This document shows positions 35,753 through 43,058 of a DNA stretch of 64,000 nt, in pieces. A model generated the notes under the pieces. It was not told the DNA's origin. It was given only the letters and a program-made list of their open reading frames with translations, and ran no database searches. The position numbers and the translations under genes were made by a program. Each line of letters starts with the position of its first letter. Position 1 is the first letter of the stretch. Origin of the DNA: Arminella tubonensis (GTDB lineage Bacteria > Pseudomonadota > Alphaproteobacteria > Rhizobiales > Rhizobiaceae); NCBI RefSeq assembly GCF_003240585.1, contig NZ_PCDP01000080.1, positions 1 to 64,000 of the forward strand, read 5' to 3'.

Positions 35753-36385
35753 TCAGGCTCCTATCGCCGCGTCATAGGCGTAGATGGTCACCTTGGCGCG
35801 CTCGGCAACCTCTGCCGCCGTCATTCCGGGCTTATAGAGGCTGGTTCCAAGACCGAAGGCGAGGATGCCGGCTTTGGTGTAGTCGGCAAAATTCTTGTCC
35901 GAAACGCCACCGACGGCAGCGATCACCAGCTCCGGCGGCAGGATGGCGCGGATGGCGGTGATGCCGGACGCGCCAAGCGCACCTGCTGGGAAAAACTTGA
36001 GGCCTGTGGCGCCGGCGCGGGCGGCGGACAACGCTTCCGTCGCCGTGAAGACGCCGGGCATCGTCACCATGCCGAGGTCCCGGCCACGGCTGATCACATC
36101 AGGCTCGACGTTCGGTGTCACCAGCAGCTTGCCGCCTGCGGCGTCGAGCCGATCGACGTCCTCGACGGTCAGCACGGTGCCGGCACCGATCAGGCAGTCG
36201 GCCGGTGCCATCTTCACTGCCATCCCGATCGAACGGAACGCGTCGGGCGAGTTCAGCGGAATTTCGATCGCGGTCAGGCCGCTTTCGATCAGCGCTGCGA
36301 CAACGCCTTCGGTTTCCTCGGGCTTGATGCCGCGCAGGATGGCGATCAGCGGGCGCTTCATCTGTGGGAAGGGAGTGCGGGTCAT
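35753..36385 (-). CDS. dgoA: 2-dehydro-3-deoxy-6-phosphogalactonate aldolase
   Basis: 210 residues of the KDPG/KDPGal aldolase family. It cleaves KDPGal to pyruvate and glyceraldehyde 3-phosphate. Start MTRTPFPQMKRPLIAILRGI; catalytic Glu in ALIESGLTAIEIPLNSP (about 36-46) and Schiff-base Lys in GATGLKFFPA (about 127). The closeness to dgoK favours KDPGal over KDPG. Its ATG overlaps the dgoK stop by 4 nt (ATGA). The open frame extends upstream through dgoK, but that part is out of frame with any homology. Confidence 0.93.
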   Translation of the reverse strand: MTRTPFPQMKRPLIAILRGIKPEETEGVVAALIESGLTAIEIPLNSPDAFRSIGMAVKMAPADCLIGAGTVLTVEDVDRLDAAGGKLLVTPNVEPDVISRGRDLGMVTMPGVFTATEALSAARAGATGLKFFPAGALGASGITAIRAILPPELVIAAVGGVSDKNFADYTKAGILAFGLGTSLYKPGMTAAEVAERAKVTIYAYDAAIGA

Positions 36386-37317
36386 GCGCTTTTTCTTTCG
36401 TCGTTCTGCCAGATGGCCTTGGCCGCGGCAGAAAGTCCGCGGCGGACGGCCGCGTCGGCGTCGATGGTTTGATAGGATAGGGACAAGGTGCGGAATGCTG
36501 TTTCGTAAAGAGCCTGCAGGCGGCCGGAAGCGACCAGCGTGATCGCGGCTTCCTTGCCGGCGCTGGAAAGCGCGCCTGCGATCTCGGCGCCGATCAACGT
36601 TCCGGAAATGCGCGCCTGCGCGCCGGCGGCGGTCAGGCCGTGCAGCAGCTGCCCGGCGCGTGCGCCGAATATCAGGCTGGTGGCAAGCGCCGGCTGCCCG
36701 AATGCGGCCTTCACCGCCGCGTCGAACGCATCGGGGTCGGCAGACATCGCGTCGGCGCCGGCGACAGCATGCGACAGGATGCTGTGCCTGGTGATGACGT
36801 CGAAGAGTTCGCCGGTCATGAAGGTCGAAAAGCCTGTGACCGCACCGTCGACGACGCGAACCCATTTCGAGTGGGTCCCCGGCATGCAGACGATCTGCTC
36901 GCCCTTCGCATCGGCAGCGATCGCGCCCAGAAGCTGCGTCTCCTCGCCCCGCATGACATCGGGAGCCTCCTTGGATCGCTGCGCCAGACCCGGAAGAATG
37001 CGAACGTCGCGTTTCTGTCCCGGCACCGAGACCGCGCCTGTCAGGATCGCTGACAACGAGGTCGGCGTGTCTATGTAGCCGGCCTCGACCCAGCCCTGCC
37101 GGGCGCCGGCCATGCCGCAGATGATGACCGGAATATCATCCGGAGCGGAGAGGGCGGCCAGATGCGACTGCAGTACCTCGGGAAAGCCGGTGCTCGCCGC
37201 CGTCGTCATGCCTTCGCCGCTTCGCCGTTCGTCGAGAACGCTGCCATCCTCGCCGATCAGCCACAGCCTGAAGCTGCTCGTGCCCCAGTCCACCGCTGCA
37301 TATGCGGGTATTCCCAT
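36382..37317 (-). CDS. dgoK: 2-dehydro-3-deoxygalactonokinase
   Basis: 311 residues. DgoK family of ASKHA-type kinases: phosphate-1 loop AYAAVDWGTSSFRLWLI (about 5-21), GMAGARQGW and MPGTHSKWV in mid-protein. It phosphorylates 2-keto-3-deoxygalactonate at C6, feeding DgoA. Start ATG at 37317 overlaps the SDR stop (TGATG). Together with the neighbours it makes a De Ley-Doudoroff-type galactose/galactonate pathway; the dehydratase (dgoD) is not in the window. Confidence 0.93.
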   Translation of the reverse strand: MGIPAYAAVDWGTSSFRLWLIGEDGSVLDERRSGEGMTTAASTGFPEVLQSHLAALSAPDDIPVIICGMAGARQGWVEAGYIDTPTSLSAILTGAVSVPGQKRDVRILPGLAQRSKEAPDVMRGEETQLLGAIAADAKGEQIVCMPGTHSKWVRVVDGAVTGFSTFMTGELFDVITRHSILSHAVAGADAMSADPDAFDAAVKAAFGQPALATSLIFGARAGQLLHGLTAAGAQARISGTLIGAEIAGALSSAGKEAAITLVASGRLQALYETAFRTLSLSYQTIDADAAVRRGLSAAAKAIWQNDERKSA

Positions 37318-38087
37318 CAGAAAATGCCTCCGTCCACGATAATTGATTGTGCTGTGATGCTGGCTGAACTGTCGGACGCCAGAAATAATACCGGGCCGAC
37401 AAGGTCCTCGGCTTTCAGGACGCGCTTGAGGCATTGTCTCTCGACGGTCTTCGCGATGCTTTCATCCGTCAGCCAGAGCTCTTTTTGCCGATCCGTGACG
37501 ATCATGCCGGGAAGGACGGTGTTGACGCGGATATTCTCCGGTCCCAGCCGTCCGGCCATGCTCTTGGTAAGCCCGATGATGCCGGCCTTGGCGGTTGCGT
37601 AAACCGTGACATCAGGCTTGTTCATCATGAAGATGACCGAAGACATGTTGATGATCGAGCCACCGCCGGCAGCACGCATCAGCGGCGCGATCCCTTGCGA
37701 TACGAAGAACATCTGCTTGAGATTGATCGCCTGGCTGTTGTCCCAGTAGCTCTCGGTGATGGTGTCGAAATCGTGCCTGTCGTCCCAACCGGCATTGTTG
37801 ACCAGCACGCGGATCGCGTCGAAATCCGATTCGATCGCTGCGACGGTGCTGCGAACCGAGGCGACATCGCGAAGATCGGTGTGGTAGAAGGATACCGGAT
37901 GCGCCGATGTTTCCGAAAGCCGCTTGGCAAGCGCACGACCTTCCGTCTCGGCGATATCGCAGAAGGCAACCTTCGCACCCTGTTGCGCGAACCCTTCGAC
38001 CAGCGCCGCGCCGATGCCTGAGCTACCACCCGTTACGAGGACGGCACGATCTTTCAAGTCTGAAAACTGTGCTGAGGGCTGGGCCAC
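37317..38087 (-). CDS. SDR-family sugar dehydrogenase (candidate D-galactose 1-dehydrogenase)
   Basis: 256 residues, classical short-chain dehydrogenase: NAD-binding VLVTGGSSGIGAALVEG (about 16-32), NNAG (about 93), catalytic Ser in NMSSVIF, YATAK (Tyr and Lys), and VLPGMIVTD. First gene of the operon SDR-dgoK-dgoA-lactonase. In that setting the likely job is oxidation of an aldose, probably galactose, to its lactone. Substrate is inferred from context, not from the sequence. A 168-nt divergent region separates it from the IclR gene. Confidence 0.88.
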   Translation of the reverse strand: MAQPSAQFSDLKDRAVLVTGGSSGIGAALVEGFAQQGAKVAFCDIAETEGRALAKRLSETSAHPVSFYHTDLRDVASVRSTVAAIESDFDAIRVLVNNAGWDDRHDFDTITESYWDNSQAINLKQMFFVSQGIAPLMRAAGGGSIINMSSVIFMMNKPDVTVYATAKAGIIGLTKSMAGRLGPENIRVNTVLPGMIVTDRQKELWLTDESIAKTVERQCLKRVLKAEDLVGPVLFLASDSSASITAQSIIVDGGIF

Positions 38088-38126
38088 GTCGATCTCCCTT
38101 TTCGCGACCGAGGATTCGATCTCAAA

Positions 38127-38143
38127 GTTCCATTATCTGGAAC
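38127..38143. promoter_or_regulatory. Candidate IclR operator
   Basis: GTTCCA, 5 nt, TGGAAC: a perfect 17-bp palindrome in the divergent promoter region between the SDR operon and the IclR gene. A further half-site TGGAAT lies at 38157. TTCCA/TGGAA palindromes are usual for IclR-family regulators, so self and operon control is likely. Confidence 0.55.
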
Positions 38144-38255
38144 TGAATTTGACTATGTGGAATTATCGGGTTAGGCTGAATGTCTGTCAAGCGCAGGCCG
38201 GCATCCGGCAAGCCCACAGTGGAGCATTCAGTTGAACGAAGGGCAAGGCAAGATC

Positions 38256-39041
38256 ATGGCAGGCGCGGGCCGGACCCGGGACACCGGAACGCTCGGCAAG
38301 CTGATGACGCTGCTGGATATGGTAGCCTTGTCGGATGACGCGATGCGATTTACCGACATATTGGCACGTTCGGATCAGCCGCGGGGAACCCTGCACCGGC
38401 AACTGACGCATCTGGTCGAGGAAGGCCTGCTCGAGACCGACCGCGAGGGCCGCTATCTCACGGGTATCCGTCTCCTGCACCTGGCTTCGCATAGCTGGGC
38501 GCGCAATCAGTTTCGAAACCTCGCCGAGCCGCATCTGCGCAGGCTGCAGGAGCAGACCGGCGAAACAGTGCATCTTGGCGTGCTGCGCGGAGCGGAAGTC
38601 ATCTATCTCGACAAGGTCGAGGGACGCCAGTCCGTGCGGATGTATTCGCAGATCGGCAATGCCTCACCAGCCTATTGCACCGGCGTCGGCAAGGCGGCGC
38701 TGTCGACCTTGGACGACCTGAGCCTGCAACGTCTCGTCGACACCCTGGATTTCCATCCCTTCACCGAACACACGCACCTGTCCGCCGCCTCTCTGCTGGC
38801 CGATATCGCTGCCACGAGGCTGCGCGGCCACACCTTCGATCACGAGGAGCATGAGCGCGGAATATGCTGCGTCGCCGCGCCGATCCGCTCGGCCGACCAT
38901 GACGTGCTTGCGGGAGTCTCGGTCACAGGTCCCGCCTACAGGCTGACGGCCGAAAGGCTTGAGGAATGCGCGCCGCTGGTGCGCGCGGCAGCCGCAGCCA
39001 TCACCGTCGATTTGCGCGCCCGTTTGGGACCACGAGGTTAA
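38256..39041 (+). CDS. IclR-family transcriptional regulator
   Basis: 261 residues. N-terminal winged helix (about 12-75; FTDILARSDQPRGTLHRQLTHLVEEGLL) and C-terminal IclR effector domain with GETVHLGVLRGAEVIYLDKV and CTGVGKAALS. Start placed at ATG 38256 after AAGGCAAG; a TTG at 38232 is in frame. Divergent from the galactonate-type operon, which it very likely controls in response to a sugar acid intermediate. An alternative is activation of genes elsewhere. Confidence 0.92.
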   Translation: MAGAGRTRDTGTLGKLMTLLDMVALSDDAMRFTDILARSDQPRGTLHRQLTHLVEEGLLETDREGRYLTGIRLLHLASHSWARNQFRNLAEPHLRRLQEQTGETVHLGVLRGAEVIYLDKVEGRQSVRMYSQIGNASPAYCTGVGKAALSTLDDLSLQRLVDTLDFHPFTEHTHLSAASLLADIAATRLRGHTFDHEEHERGICCVAAPIRSADHDVLAGVSVTGPAYRLTAERLEECAPLVRAAAAAITVDLRARLGPRG

Positions 39042-39277
39042 GTTCGGCCGACCGTCATCAGGATTTCACTTGAGATGACGACTGTCGCTTTGCGCGGTCG
39101 TATTTTAAGCGTCTTTCTGGACTTGAGAATCTCGGCAGAATTGACATTCTTTCCTAACGTTTGCCGTAAGGTTAAGATACAACCGGAAGGCCGTATTTCG
39201 CGGCATGCAACGTGGCGCTTCAATGTCCGGGCAGCAAGGCGAATAGAAGCGACTCCTGAGAGTGAAGAAGACGAACG

Positions 39278-40018
39278 ATGGTTTTGTTGGATCAGACTGC
39301 AAAGGCGCCCCCTGCCGAGAGTTGGATCGCGGAAATTGCCACCTTCAAGACGCAGTTCGACGTCTTCCGCGTCATGAAACGGTTGACGGAAGCCTATGGC
39401 TGCCGCGCGTTCATGGTGATGAACCTGCCCCCTCGCACCTCTCTCGATTTGCAGAGCAATTCCATCATAAACAACTGGCCGACCGAACTGCTCTCGGCTT
39501 ACGATCAGGAGGGCCTGCTGCCGAACGACGCCGTCATCCGGCGCATTCGCAGTTCGACGGTGCCGTTTTTCCGCGACGAGATGCAGCTGGATGTGCGACG
39601 GGACGACGGTAAGAGCCAGGTGCTCACCACACTGTTCCAGCGTTTCCATATGTTCCGGTCAGCGTTCTTCCCGACCCATGATGCATCCGGAAATCGTGGC
39701 GTGGTGCTATTTTCCGGGGACCGCCAGCCATTTACATCTGAAGAGATGAGGGATCTTTCCTACATCTCGATCCACGTGTTCGATCGGCTGGCTGAAATCC
39801 GCAATTTGGACGCTCGTATTGCCGAAACGCTCAATGACCGAGAGATCGATTGCCTGACCTGGACGGCGGCCGGCAAGACCAGTTCGGAAATTGCCGAGAT
39901 TCTCGGATTGTCCGAGCACACCGTCAATCACTACCTGAACAAGGCGACTAAAAAGCTCGATACGGTCAACCGTACGCAAGCGGTTGCGAAGGCCCTGCGC
40001 GTCGGGTTGATCAAGTAG
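39278..40018 (+). CDS. LuxR-type transcriptional regulator with divergent ligand domain
   Basis: 246 residues. The N-terminal autoinducer-binding-like domain (about 15-165) aligns with LuxR through NWPTELLSAYDQEGLLPNDAV: Asn, Pro, Tyr and the key Asp are kept, but the ligand-cage Tyr is Trp, the cage Trp is Leu and the Pro after Asp is Ala. The C-terminal LuxR helix-turn-helix (about 180-243) is standard: LNDREIDCLTWTAAGKTSSE, then SEHTVNHYLNKA. No luxI-type synthase is in the window. It may be a solo receptor for a different signal or ligand-free. Preceded by 236 nt without a gene. Confidence 0.88.
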   Translation: MVLLDQTAKAPPAESWIAEIATFKTQFDVFRVMKRLTEAYGCRAFMVMNLPPRTSLDLQSNSIINNWPTELLSAYDQEGLLPNDAVIRRIRSSTVPFFRDEMQLDVRRDDGKSQVLTTLFQRFHMFRSAFFPTHDASGNRGVVLFSGDRQPFTSEEMRDLSYISIHVFDRLAEIRNLDARIAETLNDREIDCLTWTAAGKTSSEIAEILGLSEHTVNHYLNKATKKLDTVNRTQAVAKALRVGLIK

Positions 40019-40468
40019 GCGGCGCCTAAAACGTCGCCAGTCGAGTGCCTGGAATTTGTGCGCTGGTCACAAGCTGTGCAACAGGTCTTTATCGCGCTCG
40101 CGCCGGCCTCTAAATTAAGCAATTGTAAACATTCAACATTTCAAAACCGCGTCAAGCTGGCACGTTTTCTGCATTTTAATTTGCAGAGGTCCAGAGGGAA
40201 CTTAAAACAGCGTCAACTTAAATGACGCGAAAACGCAACGCCGTCGCCGACTTGTGTCTCTGTCTTCTCCCGGCAGGATCATCGGCGGCGGCGATTGTGT
40301 CTTCGGCATCGTCGCGATTTCGCTATGAAACATGGCCTCGGCGATCCCCATCATCTCCCTTGTTCGCAAGCAGCCGATCAAAAACCTATCCAAAAATTGG
40401 CGGCGGGCCTTGGCAGGCGCGAATGAAGGTCTATGACTGCAGGAAGTCAGTAAGGGAGATTTCGCGCG
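40019..40468. other. 450-nt intergenic region before mrp
   Basis: No convincing gene. It contains TTGTG-N7-CACAA (40057-40073), a candidate sigma-54 promoter at 40158-40173 and the inverted repeat GCGTCA-N7-TGACGC (40210-40228). AT-rich between 40110 and 40220. The long untranslated distance to mrp leaves room for a small RNA. Confidence 0.5.
40158..40173 (+). promoter_or_regulatory. Candidate sigma-54 (RpoN) promoter
   Basis: TGGCACGTTTTCTGCA matches the -24/-12 consensus TGGCACG-N4-TTGCA at every position but one (C for T), with the GG and GC elements at exact spacing. Predicted start near 40185. The next annotated gene in this direction is mrp, about 285 nt on. An activator site was not recognised. 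Confidence 0.55.
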
Positions 40469-41632
40469 ATGACCGACGTCACCAAGGAACAGGTTCTGGA
40501 CACTCTGAAGACCGTTCGGGGTCCCGACCTGGAACATAATATCGTCGAACTCGGCATGGTCTCGGATGTTTTCATATCGGATGCCAAGGTCTATTTTTCG
40601 ATCACGGTGCCCGCCGAGCGAGCCAAGCAGCTCGAGCCTTTGCGTCAGGCCGCCGAACGCGTCGTCAAGGAAATGCCTGGTGTCAAAGGTGCATTGGTGA
40701 CGCTCACTGCCGACAAGAAGGCGAGTGCGGGCGCCCAGCCTGTCCCGAGCCCGGCAGCACAGCCGTCGCATTCTCATTCGCATCCTCATCCCCACCCGCA
40801 TGCGCCGGCGCAGCCTCCTCGTGCCGCGAAGATCGGCGTGCCCGGTATCGGCGCCATCATCGCCGTCGCCTCCGGCAAGGGCGGCGTCGGCAAGTCGACG
40901 ACTGCTGTCAATCTTGCGCTCGGCATGCTCGCCAACGGCCTCAGGGTCGGAATCCTCGATGCCGACATCTACGGCCCATCCATGCCGCGCCTCTTGAAGA
41001 TCTCCGGCAAGCCGAAGCAGATCGAAGGCCGGATCATCGTGCCGATGGAAAATTACGGCCTGAAGGTCATGTCGATGGGCTTCCTCGTCGATGAGGAGAC
41101 CGCAATGATCTGGCGTGGTCCGATGGTGCAGTCTGCGCTGCTGCAGATGCTGCGCGAGGTTGCCTGGGGCGAGCTCGACGTGCTGGTGGTCGATATGCCT
41201 CCGGGCACCGGCGACGCGCAGCTGACCATGGCCCAGCAGGTGCCGCTCGCTGGCGCCGTCATCGTCTCGACGCCGCAGGACCTGGCGCTGATCGACGCCC
41301 GCAAGGGGCTCAACATGTTCCGCAAGGTCGAAGTGCCTGTCCTCGGCATCGTCGAGAACATGAGCTATTTCATCGCCCCGGACACCGGTGCCCGCTACGA
41401 TATCTTCGGCCATGGCGGCGCCCGCACCGAGGCCGAGCGCATCGGCGTGCCGTTCCTCGGCGAAGTGCCGCTGACAATCAATATCCGCGAGACCTCCGAC
41501 GCCGGAACGCCCGTTGTCGTCTCGGATCCTGACGGGGCCATGGCCGCGATCTACAAGGACATCGCCACCAGGGTCTGGGAGCAGGTCCAGGGTTCGCCAC
41601 AACGCGCGGCGCCGGCAATCGTGTTTGACTGA
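40469..41632 (+). CDS. Mrp/ApbC-family P-loop ATPase (Fe-S carrier family), cysteine-free
   Basis: 387 residues. N-terminal DUF59/MIP18 domain (about 1-82), a His-rich linker with His at 101, 103, 105, 107, 109 and 111, then the Mrp/NBP35 ATPase with Walker A VASGKGGVGKSTT (about 133-145), DADIYGPSMPR and VVDMPPGTGDAQL. Family members carry and insert Fe-S clusters through a CxxC pair near the C-terminus. Here that site reads YFIAPDTGARYDIFGHGG and the whole protein contains no cysteine. So classical cluster binding is impossible; an ATPase or alternative metal role is likely. Confidence 0.93.
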   Translation: MTDVTKEQVLDTLKTVRGPDLEHNIVELGMVSDVFISDAKVYFSITVPAERAKQLEPLRQAAERVVKEMPGVKGALVTLTADKKASAGAQPVPSPAAQPSHSHSHPHPHPHAPAQPPRAAKIGVPGIGAIIAVASGKGGVGKSTTAVNLALGMLANGLRVGILDADIYGPSMPRLLKISGKPKQIEGRIIVPMENYGLKVMSMGFLVDEETAMIWRGPMVQSALLQMLREVAWGELDVLVVDMPPGTGDAQLTMAQQVPLAGAVIVSTPQDLALIDARKGLNMFRKVEVPVLGIVENMSYFIAPDTGARYDIFGHGGARTEAERIGVPFLGEVPLTINIRETSDAGTPVVVSDPDGAMAAIYKDIATRVWEQVQGSPQRAAPAIVFD

Positions 41633-42063
41633 ACTGCCATGACGTTACCTGCGATGCCGCCTGGATTGCCTTGGCCGCAGCGTGTGCTATGACTTTGCTG
41701 CATTGCAGGGCTGCGATCAAAGCGCGCATTGAGAGGGTATGGCTTGATTCTTTGCGGGCTTTGCTGCATATGCCCCGCCGGCGTTGTTTTTAGTCGGACA
41801 TGCTTGATGATGACCGCCGTCTGATGATAACCTTAGGTTGCTCCAGCACGTGAGGCGTCTTATCGGCTGGCGGATTGATATTGCAGTGCAGCACAGCATG
41901 GACACGCAAACCCTAGGCATCAGCGGGAAGCGCGCCGGAGTTTTATGAGCTTTTCTCAGTCGCTGAAATCGGGATCGCAAGCAATGCGCATGACGCGCCA
42001 CAACTATCGCTATGCGCTAAGCCACCTGCCAGGCACGATCGAAACAATTTGGAGAGTGATCAA
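41633..42063. other. 431-nt intergenic region mrp / corA
   Basis: No gene I can support. Short open frames on both strands lack ribosome sites and homology. No riboswitch pattern that I know for Mg2+ transport is recognisable. Confidence 0.4.
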
Positions 42064-43041
42064 GTGATCACCGCCTATCGTTCCAACTGCACGTCGCTCG
42101 AATTGTCAGCTGTTACTGCTGCGAGCGACTTGCCCTCCGACGTCATCTGGATCGACATGGTCGAGCCGACGCGCGAGGAGGAGGATCATATCGAGAAGCT
42201 CCTCGGTATAGACGTTCCGACCCGCGACGACCTGAAGGACATCGAGCCCTCCAGCCGCTTCTACGTTGAAAAGGATGCCGTCTACATGACGGCATCGCTC
42301 GTCTGGAAAGTTGCTACCGACATTCCGACGCTCACCGACGTCGGCCTCATTCTTGTCGGCAATCGTCTGGTGACTATCCGTTACGCCAATCCGACATCAT
42401 TTGCGCTGTTCGTGGCTGCATTGCACCGGATCCCGGCCGATATGCGAAGCGGCGCAGCGCTACTCGCCAAGCTGCTGGAAACGATCATCGACCGGACCGC
42501 GGAGGTGCTGGAGCAGGCCGTCGTGCGCATCGATATTCTTTCCACGCACGTCTTTGGCGAGAGGGCGAAGAAGGTGCGCCGTCCATCGAACTTTCTCGAG
42601 GAAAAGCTTCGGGACGTCGCCGGCTATCACCGCCTGATCAGCAAGGTGCGCGACAGCCTCATGTCCCTGTCACGGCTTCTGACCTTTCTGCACACGGTTC
42701 CGGCCGTCCAGCAGGACCACGATACCAAGGATCTCTGCCGAAATGTTTCGCGCGACATCCAGTCACTGTCCGAACATGCGTCCTTCATATCGGGCAACAT
42801 CACCTTCCTGCTCGATGCTTCGCTCGGCCTGATCAACATCGAGCAGAACTCGATCATCAAGATATTCTCGATCGCATCTGTTGTCTTCCTGCCGCCGACG
42901 CTCGTCGCCTCGGTCTATGGCATGAACTTCCAGTTCATGCCTGAGTTGCATTCCCCGTTCGGCTATCCGCTATCGCTGCTCGTCATGGTGATTTCCGCCG
43001 TCGTTCCCTTTTTCTTTTTCCGATGGAAAGGCTGGCTCTGA
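42064..43041 (+). CDS. corA: CorA-family magnesium transporter
   Basis: 325 residues. Long cytosolic N-terminal domain, then two membrane helices at the C-terminus with the signature YGMNF at the pore entrance (about 289-293) between them. It imports Mg2+ (or Co2+/Ni2+) as a pentamer. GTG at 42064 is chosen because TTGGAGAG lies at the right distance; a TTG at 42049 is in frame. Followed by kup after 17 nt, giving a two-gene cation uptake unit. Confidence 0.93.
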   Translation: MITAYRSNCTSLELSAVTAASDLPSDVIWIDMVEPTREEEDHIEKLLGIDVPTRDDLKDIEPSSRFYVEKDAVYMTASLVWKVATDIPTLTDVGLILVGNRLVTIRYANPTSFALFVAALHRIPADMRSGAALLAKLLETIIDRTAEVLEQAVVRIDILSTHVFGERAKKVRRPSNFLEEKLRDVAGYHRLISKVRDSLMSLSRLLTFLHTVPAVQQDHDTKDLCRNVSRDIQSLSEHASFISGNITFLLDASLGLINIEQNSIIKIFSIASVVFLPPTLVASVYGMNFQFMPELHSPFGYPLSLLVMVISAVVPFFFFRWKGWL

Positions 43042-43058
43042 GAGCCTAGTGATCCTGA

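Noticed and set aside
40057..40073. TTGTG-N7-CACAA as a NifA upstream site
   Set aside because: The TGT to ACA spacing is 9 nt, not the 10 nt required; kept only as an unexplained palindrome.
40222..40539. A 105-codon plus-strand frame downstream of the candidate sigma-54 promoter
   Set aside because: It runs into mrp out of frame, lacks a good ribosome site and shows no protein-like pattern.
41717..42001. A 94-codon minus-strand frame between mrp and corA
   Set aside because: No ribosome site, no recognisable domain, and the composition is not coding-like.
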